Assembly: GCA_045632485.1 (NCBI GenBank)
Contig: JAZQWT010000062.1
Coordinates: 1-8,275 of the forward strand
From: SIG575 sp045632485
GTDB taxonomy: Bacteria; Bacillota; Clostridia; Oscillospirales; Acutalibacteraceae
Length of the DNA: 8,275 bases
Direction: 5' to 3'
Below the pieces are notes generated by a model. The model did no database searches. It was not told the DNA's origin and saw nothing but the letters and a program-made list of their open reading frames with translations. The position numbers and the translations under genes are program-made. This document shows, in pieces, positions 5,725-8,275 of the stretch; the stretch's first letter is position 1; each line of letters starts with the position of its first letter.

Positions 5725-6804
5725 ATGAAAAAATTTAATGTTGGTATTATCGGCGCTACAGGTATGGTTGGTCAGCGCTTTGCAACTTTGCTCGAAAACC
5801 ACCCCTGGTTTGATGTAAAAGTACTCGCTGCAAGCCCCAGGACAGCAGGTAAGACTTATAAAGATGCTGTTGGTTCACGTTGGTGTATGGAAAAACCTAT
5901 CCCTGAAAAAATGGCTGATTTAGTAATTATGAACGCAACAGAAGATGTAGAAAAAATCTCATCACAGGTTGATTTCGTTTTCTGTGCAGTTGATATGAAT
6001 AAAGATGAAATAAAAGCTCTTGAAGAAAAATATGCTAAAGCTGAATGTCCTGTTGTTTCAAACAACAGTGCACACAGAGGTACACCTGATGTTCCTATGC
6101 TTCTCCCCGAGCTTAATGCAGACCATGCAAAAATCATCGAATCACAGAGAACACGCCTTGGTACAAAACGCGGTTTTATTTCAGTAAAACCCAACTGCTC
6201 ACTTCAGGGTTATGTGCCCGCACTTTTCCCTCTTTCAAAATTCGGCATTAAGGATGTTCTCGTTTGCACATATCAGGCAATTTCAGGTGCAGGTAAAACT
6301 TTTGAAACATGGCCTGAAATGGTAGATAACGTAATCCCCTTCATCGGCGGGGAAGAACAGAAAAGCGAACAGGAACCCCTTAAAATCTGGGGTAAAGTTG
6401 AAGGCGATCACATTGAAAATGCAACTTCACCCAATTTCACAGCACAGTGTATCCGCGTTCCTGTTTCAGACGGACATATGGGTGCGGTTTTTGCAAGATT
6501 TGAAAATAAACCTTCAATCGAAGAAATCAAGGAAATCTGGAAAAATTATCAGGGCAGAGCTCAGGAGCTTGAACTTCCCTCTGCACCTAAACAGTTCCTC
6601 AATTATTTTGAAGAAGACAATATGCCTCAGACAAAGCTTTGCCGTGACCTTGAAAACGGTATGGCAATCTCTATCGGCAGACTTCGCGAAGACACACAGT
6701 ATGACTACAAATTTGTATGCCTTTCTCACAACACTTTAAGAGGTGCAGCAGGCGGTGCTGTTCTTATGGCTGAACTTCTTTGTGCAGAAGGATATATGGA
6801 TTGA
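5725..6804 (+). CDS. asd: Aspartate-semialdehyde dehydrogenase (archaeal/fungal-like type)
   Basis: Reduces L-aspartyl 4-phosphate with NADPH to aspartate 4-semialdehyde, the branch point to lysine/diaminopimelate and to threonine and methionine. The 359 residues begin with a Rossmann motif G10-x2-G13-x2-G16. SNNSAHR at 112-118 is a phosphate/substrate region. The catalytic Cys158 lies in KPNCS (155-159). ISGAG is at 186-190, and RVPVSDGH at 244-251 supplies the substrate Arg244 and acid-base His251. The PNCS context, the RVPV-x-DGH motif and the length point to the archaeal/fungal-like type rather than the E. coli type. The start has GGAGG 7 nt upstream; an in-frame ATG at 5695 has no ribosome site and would place this GGAGG inside the coding region. 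It leads an operon with dapA (25-nt gap) and dapB. Confidence 0.95.
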   Translation: MKKFNVGIIGATGMVGQRFATLLENHPWFDVKVLAASPRTAGKTYKDAVGSRWCMEKPIPEKMADLVIMNATEDVEKISSQVDFVFCAVDMNKDEIKALEEKYAKAECPVVSNNSAHRGTPDVPMLLPELNADHAKIIESQRTRLGTKRGFISVKPNCSLQGYVPALFPLSKFGIKDVLVCTYQAISGAGKTFETWPEMVDNVIPFIGGEEQKSEQEPLKIWGKVEGDHIENATSPNFTAQCIRVPVSDGHMGAVFARFENKPSIEEIKEIWKNYQGRAQELELPSAPKQFLNYFEEDNMPQTKLCRDLENGMAISIGRLREDTQYDYKFVCLSHNTLRGAAGGAVLMAELLCAEGYMD

Positions 6805-6829
6805 TTCTAGGTTTTAGGAGGAATACCCA

Positions 6830-7717
6830 ATGAAAGAAACTATTTTTACCGGCGCTGGCGTTGCTATTGTTACTCCTTTTGATAAAAATATGGATGTTAA
6901 TTACAGACGTCTCGGTGAACTTATCGATCAGCAGATTGAAGAAGGTACAGACTCTATCGTTATTGCAGGTACAACAGGCGAAGCTTCTGTTCTTTCAACT
7001 TTTGAACACATAGATGTTGTTAAATATGCAGTTGATGTTGCTAACAAACGTGTTCCTGTTATTGCAGGTGCCGGCAGTAACTCAACAAAATACGCTGTAA
7101 GACTTGCTAACGAATGTGAAAACGCAGGCGTTGACGCACTTCTTATGGTAACACCTTACTACAACAAAACTTCACAGAAAGGTCTTATCGACCACTATAA
7201 CTATATAGCAGAAAGAGTTAACACTCCCATTATTCTGTATAACGTTCCCTCAAGAACAGGTGTTAACATTCTCCCCGAAACTTATGCAATCCTTGCAGAA
7301 AACGAAAAAATCGTTGCAACAAAAGAAGCAAACGCAAACATTTCTGCTCTTGCAAAAACAATGTCACTCTGCGGTGACAGCCTTGATATCTACTGCGGTA
7401 ATGACGACGAAGTAGCAGCATTCACAGCTATGGGTGGTAAAGGTTCAATTTCAGTTCTTTCTAACATCTGTCCTAAAGTTGCACATGATATTGCACAGTT
7501 AGGTGTTGACGGAAAAACAAAAGAATCTGTTAAACTTCAGCTTGAATACACAGAACTTTGCAACGCTCTTTTCTCTGATGTTAACCCTATCCCTGTTAAA
7601 GAAGCAATGAACATAATGGGTATGAATGTCGGCGAATGCAGACTTCCTCTTGTAGGTATGTCAGAAGAAGGTCACGCAAAACTTGAAAACGTACTTAAGA
7701 AATATAATCTTATCTGA
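6830..7717 (+). CDS. dapA: 4-hydroxy-tetrahydrodipicolinate synthase
   Basis: Condenses pyruvate with aspartate 4-semialdehyde, the product of the gene before it, to 4-hydroxytetrahydrodipicolinate: the first committed step to lysine and meso-diaminopimelate. The 295 residues form a full-length TIM barrel. The pyruvate Schiff-base lysine is Lys165 in ATKEAN (163-168). GTTGE at 47-51 holds the Thr pair of the active site, TPYYN at 108-112 the tyrosine of the neighbouring subunit, and LYNVPSRTG at 136-144 the proton-relay Tyr137 and substrate-binding Arg142. GSISV at 205-209 is also as expected. These features separate it from related lyases such as N-acetylneuraminate lyase, as does the asd-dapB context. 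AGGAGG lies 8 nt before the ATG. Whether lysine inhibits the enzyme cannot be read with confidence from sequence alone. Confidence 0.97.
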   Translation: MKETIFTGAGVAIVTPFDKNMDVNYRRLGELIDQQIEEGTDSIVIAGTTGEASVLSTFEHIDVVKYAVDVANKRVPVIAGAGSNSTKYAVRLANECENAGVDALLMVTPYYNKTSQKGLIDHYNYIAERVNTPIILYNVPSRTGVNILPETYAILAENEKIVATKEANANISALAKTMSLCGDSLDIYCGNDDEVAAFTAMGGKGSISVLSNICPKVAHDIAQLGVDGKTKESVKLQLEYTELCNALFSDVNPIPVKEAMNIMGMNVGECRLPLVGMSEEGHAKLENVLKKYNLI

Positions 7718-7742
7718 TCACTGAATCAAAAGGAAGTTTAAA

Positions 7743-8275
7743 ATGGTTAGTATTTTATTAAGCGGTTGTAACGGAAAAATGGGCAAAACAATTACCGAAT
7801 GTGCTAAAGCTTTCGATAATCTGCAGATTGCTTGCGGAACTGATGTGAACACAACGTCAGGAGAATATCCTGTTTACGCCTCCCCTGCAGATGTTAAAGA
7901 AAAAGTTGATGTTATAATCGATTTTTCTCATCCCAGCGCACTTAAAGGAATTCTTGATTACGCTGTAAAAACAAAAACACCTGCTGTTATATGTACTACA
8001 GGTCTTGACGAAAAGCAGAAGCAGGAAATTGCTGACGCTTCAAAAGAAGTTGCAATTTTCTTTAGTGCTAACATGTCTTTGGGCGTAAATCTTATTGCAG
8101 AACTTGCAAGAAAGGCAACAGCAGTTCTTGGCAACCAGTTCGATATTGAAATTGTTGAAGCTCATCACAATCAGAAAATTGATGCTCCGTCAGGTACAGC
8201 TTTAATGCTTGCTGATGAAATCAGTGAAGAATTTGAAAACGCTCCGCGTTATGAATTTGACAGACACTCAAAACG
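7743..8275 (+). CDS. dapB: 4-hydroxy-tetrahydrodipicolinate reductase, 3' end cut by window
   Basis: Reduces the DapA product with NAD(P)H to tetrahydrodipicolinate. The first 177 residues are present; the frame stays open to the window edge, and the family is usually about 250-270 residues, so roughly the last third is missing. The nucleotide-binding loop G8-x2-G11-x-M13-G14 is near the N terminus. IDFSHP is at 59-64, TTGL at 85-88 and SANMSLGVN at 108-116. The catalytic signature EAHHNQKIDAPSGTA spans 139-153, with the His141-His142 pair and Lys145. IDFSHP comes about 20 residues earlier than in the E. coli protein, indicating the short N-terminal domain of the clostridial/Thermotoga-like form. 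AAGGA lies about 8 nt before the ATG; the gap to dapA is 25 nt with no terminator, so cotranscription is likely. Confidence 0.95.
   Translation, partial: MVSILLSGCNGKMGKTITECAKAFDNLQIACGTDVNTTSGEYPVYASPADVKEKVDVIIDFSHPSALKGILDYAVKTKTPAVICTTGLDEKQKQEIADASKEVAIFFSANMSLGVNLIAELARKATAVLGNQFDIEIVEAHHNQKIDAPSGTALMLADEISEEFENAPRYEFDRHSK

Overview
The window looks like ordinary chromosomal DNA from an AT-rich, low-GC Gram-positive anaerobe of the class Clostridia, possibly near the Ruminococcaceae/Oscillospiraceae. This rests on the AT-rich intergenic DNA, strong AGGAGG-type ribosome binding sites, the short clostridial form of DapB, the type of aspartate-semialdehyde dehydrogenase, and a cysteine-rich hypothetical protein whose core I recall from clostridial genomes. 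The assignment comes from memory and pattern, not from a search. No mobile element, CRISPR array, tRNA, rRNA or prophage gene is visible.

Layout. (1) 32-1750, minus: a complete phosphoglucomutase/phosphomannomutase with its own promoter. (2) 1751-2013: a 263-bp divergent intergenic region with promoters facing both ways. (3) 2014-2796, plus: a 260-residue protein with 26 cysteines, function unknown. (4) 2797-2834: a 38-bp convergent gap almost filled by one bidirectional hairpin terminator. (5) 5572 down to 2835, minus: a three-gene unit queA-tgt-small lipoprotein with gaps of 17 and 12 nt. The first two genes make queuosine in tRNA; the third is a repeat-bearing lipoprotein of unknown role. 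(6) 5573-5724: a 152-bp divergent promoter region in which the queA and asd -35 boxes overlap. (7) 5725 to the right edge, plus: asd-dapA-dapB with 25-nt gaps, dapB being cut by the window end.

How the genes work together. Asd, DapA and DapB carry out consecutive steps from aspartyl phosphate to tetrahydrodipicolinate, the branch feeding lysine, meso-diaminopimelate for peptidoglycan and, in spore formers, dipicolinate. Tgt inserts preQ1 into the anticodon of GUN tRNAs and QueA converts it to epoxyqueuosine. The phosphohexomutase links glycolysis to sugar-1-phosphate metabolism.

The items most worth a second look are the cysteine-rich protein, a 19-bp near-identical promoter element (18 of 19 positions) in front of both that gene and asd, the shared -35 region of queA and asd, and the exact 57-residue-period repeat in the lipoprotein. 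I see no clear new multi-gene system here.
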